A stretch of DNA of 64,000 nucleotides from positions 1 to 64,000 of the forward strand of contig NZ_BMII01000010.1 of NCBI RefSeq assembly GCF_014641855.1. Direction: 5' to 3'. The DNA is from Shewanella inventionis (GTDB taxonomy: Bacteria; Pseudomonadota; Gammaproteobacteria; Enterobacterales; Shewanellaceae). The notes beneath the pieces are model-generated. The model made no database searches. It saw nothing but the letters and a program-made list of their open reading frames with translations, and had not been told where the DNA came from. Of this stretch, positions 63,213 through 64,000 are shown one piece after another (the stretch's first letter is position 1; each line of letters begins with the position of its first letter). Both the position numbers and the translations under genes were made by a program.

Positions 63213-64000
63213 TTATGCAGAAACTAGTTTTCTGGGCTGATAAAAATGTAAATAACGCATACAAACATAACTGACAACCACAGTTGCAACAACTAATTCA
63301 AACTCAGCTAACCCTCGCACCTGGGCAATATATTCTGCGCCAACATCCATGCTTTGCATCCAAGCTGCCACTTTAAATAATGCCGTAGCCCCTATCACCA
63401 TCGGGAAGGTAAATGCAGCATAACCAGGGCTAAACGGTAAACGCATCAGTTTAAAAAATGACAAATAAATAATACTGGTCATCAACACACCAATACCAAA
63501 TAACAAACCAATAATCACCGGCGACGGCTGCGAGCTAATGGTTAAATAGCATGCTAACGATAAACTTGCTGGCGCGGCTAAAACGGCTAGTGTCGGCTTA
63601 GCCGCATCGGGGATTTGCTCAGTAAAAATAAGTCGATAAATCATCATAGGTAACATCACTGCATAGCTCAGCATACCAAAAATCAACGCGCTATCGGCTA
63701 TCCACAATAAATGCGCATTACCTGAAAAAGATACATCGGCAACCACAATACCAATCGGCGGAATAAACCAACTGGGTATCATTTGGCATAATGAAAACTG
63801 CTTACTGCGATGATAAATAAACCCGACTAAAAAAATGATGTGCAGTATGACCGCAAAGCACCACAATAAATCGCCGGCCATGGCTGAGGCATAACCCAGC
63901 GAATTAGACACCACCATCAATGCCATGGCAAAAGTCGGCACCACACTGCCCACCACCGGATGGGCAACATCCTGGCGCAGTAGATCATGATGTAATACAA
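63213..64000 (-). CDS. TDT/TehA-family transporter (cut by right edge)
   Basis: The frame is open to the right edge, so the gene is cut at its 5' end. The visible part has about eight or nine membrane helices, with HPVVGSVVPTFAMALMVVSN near the start and FTFPMVIGATALFKVAAWM, features of the tellurite-resistance/dicarboxylate (TDT) family. E. coli TehA and S-type anion channels belong here. A GTG at 63956 would give 247 residues, but the residues before it (HHDLLRQDVAHP) fit the family, so the start is outside the window. It precedes ybaK. Confidence 0.8.
   Translation of the reverse strand, partial: VLHHDLLRQDVAHPVVGSVVPTFAMALMVVSNSLGYASAMAGDLLWCFAVILHIIFLVGFIYHRSKQFSLCQMIPSWFIPPIGIVVADVSFSGNAHLLWIADSALIFGMLSYAVMLPMMIYRLIFTEQIPDAAKPTLAVLAAPASLSLACYLTISSQPSPVIIGLLFGIGVLMTSIIYLSFFKLMRLPFSPGYAAFTFPMVIGATALFKVAAWMQSMDVGAEYIAQVRGLAEFELVVATVVVSYVCMRYLHFYQPRKLVSA

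Overview
The window looks like a chromosomal segment of a marine gammaproteobacterium of the Shewanella type (order Alteromonadales). Grounds are the moderate, AT-leaning composition, Shewanella/Vibrio-typical small families (DUF3069-, DUF3622-, DUF4447- and TIGR03899-like proteins), two large TonB-dependent receptors, several GGDEF proteins, and intergenic repeats of a kind I associate with Shewanella. I see no rRNA, tRNA, CRISPR array or prophage. Genes lie on both strands in short operons separated by clear hairpin terminators.

Left part (1-13,000): the 3' end of an ISAs1-type transposase enters from the edge. Then come a two-domain cupin, the PBP7-type endopeptidase PbpG, an ATPase-like protein paired with an MscS channel, and rpiA. 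An ECF sigma / anti-sigma / DUF4097 operon with ATGA couplings follows, then the 16S pseudouridine synthase RsuA, an M13 lipoprotein peptidase, an exported protein with a RelA/SpoT-like synthetase fold, and a SMI1/KNR4-like plus DUF4447 pair.

Middle (13,000-42,300): a large protein ending in a thioredoxin-like CEPC module, a TonB receptor, a PH-domain membrane protein with an NRAMP-like transporter and a serine hydrolase, YehS, malic enzyme, a TPR-GGDEF protein, epoxyqueuosine reductase and dodecin. MetR lies behind a set of MetJ boxes. A BtuB-like receptor is preceded by a cobalamin riboswitch. RlhA (U32) has a hairpin leader. A purine phosphoribosyltransferase, a DnaJ-related protein, a DsbA variant (CHNC), a periplasmic alpha-amylase lipoprotein, an aldo/keto reductase with a divergent LysR regulator, and a HemG/cytochrome b561 pair complete this part.

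Right part (42,300-64,000): a 311-bp MITE-like element, a PilZ-like protein, a GST / DJ-1 / OhrR-type regulator group, a PAS-GGDEF protein, an amidohydrolase and a PanE-like reductase. A class II aldolase with a BASS transporter and LysR regulator follows, then a SIMPL protein. A 1407-residue single-chain formate dehydrogenase fusion, a sulfotransferase, a Bacteroidota-type Lgt, an RluA-type synthase, a DUF2057 protein, YbaK and a TDT-family transporter cut by the right edge close the window.

The observations I would look at first are the exported RelA/SpoT-like protein, the ATPase-MscS pair with a defective Walker A, the formate dehydrogenase fusion, the foreign-looking lgt, the rlhA leader hairpin, and the ECF sigma gene without a usable start codon. 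All functional calls rest on reading motifs and recalling families; no database search was run.
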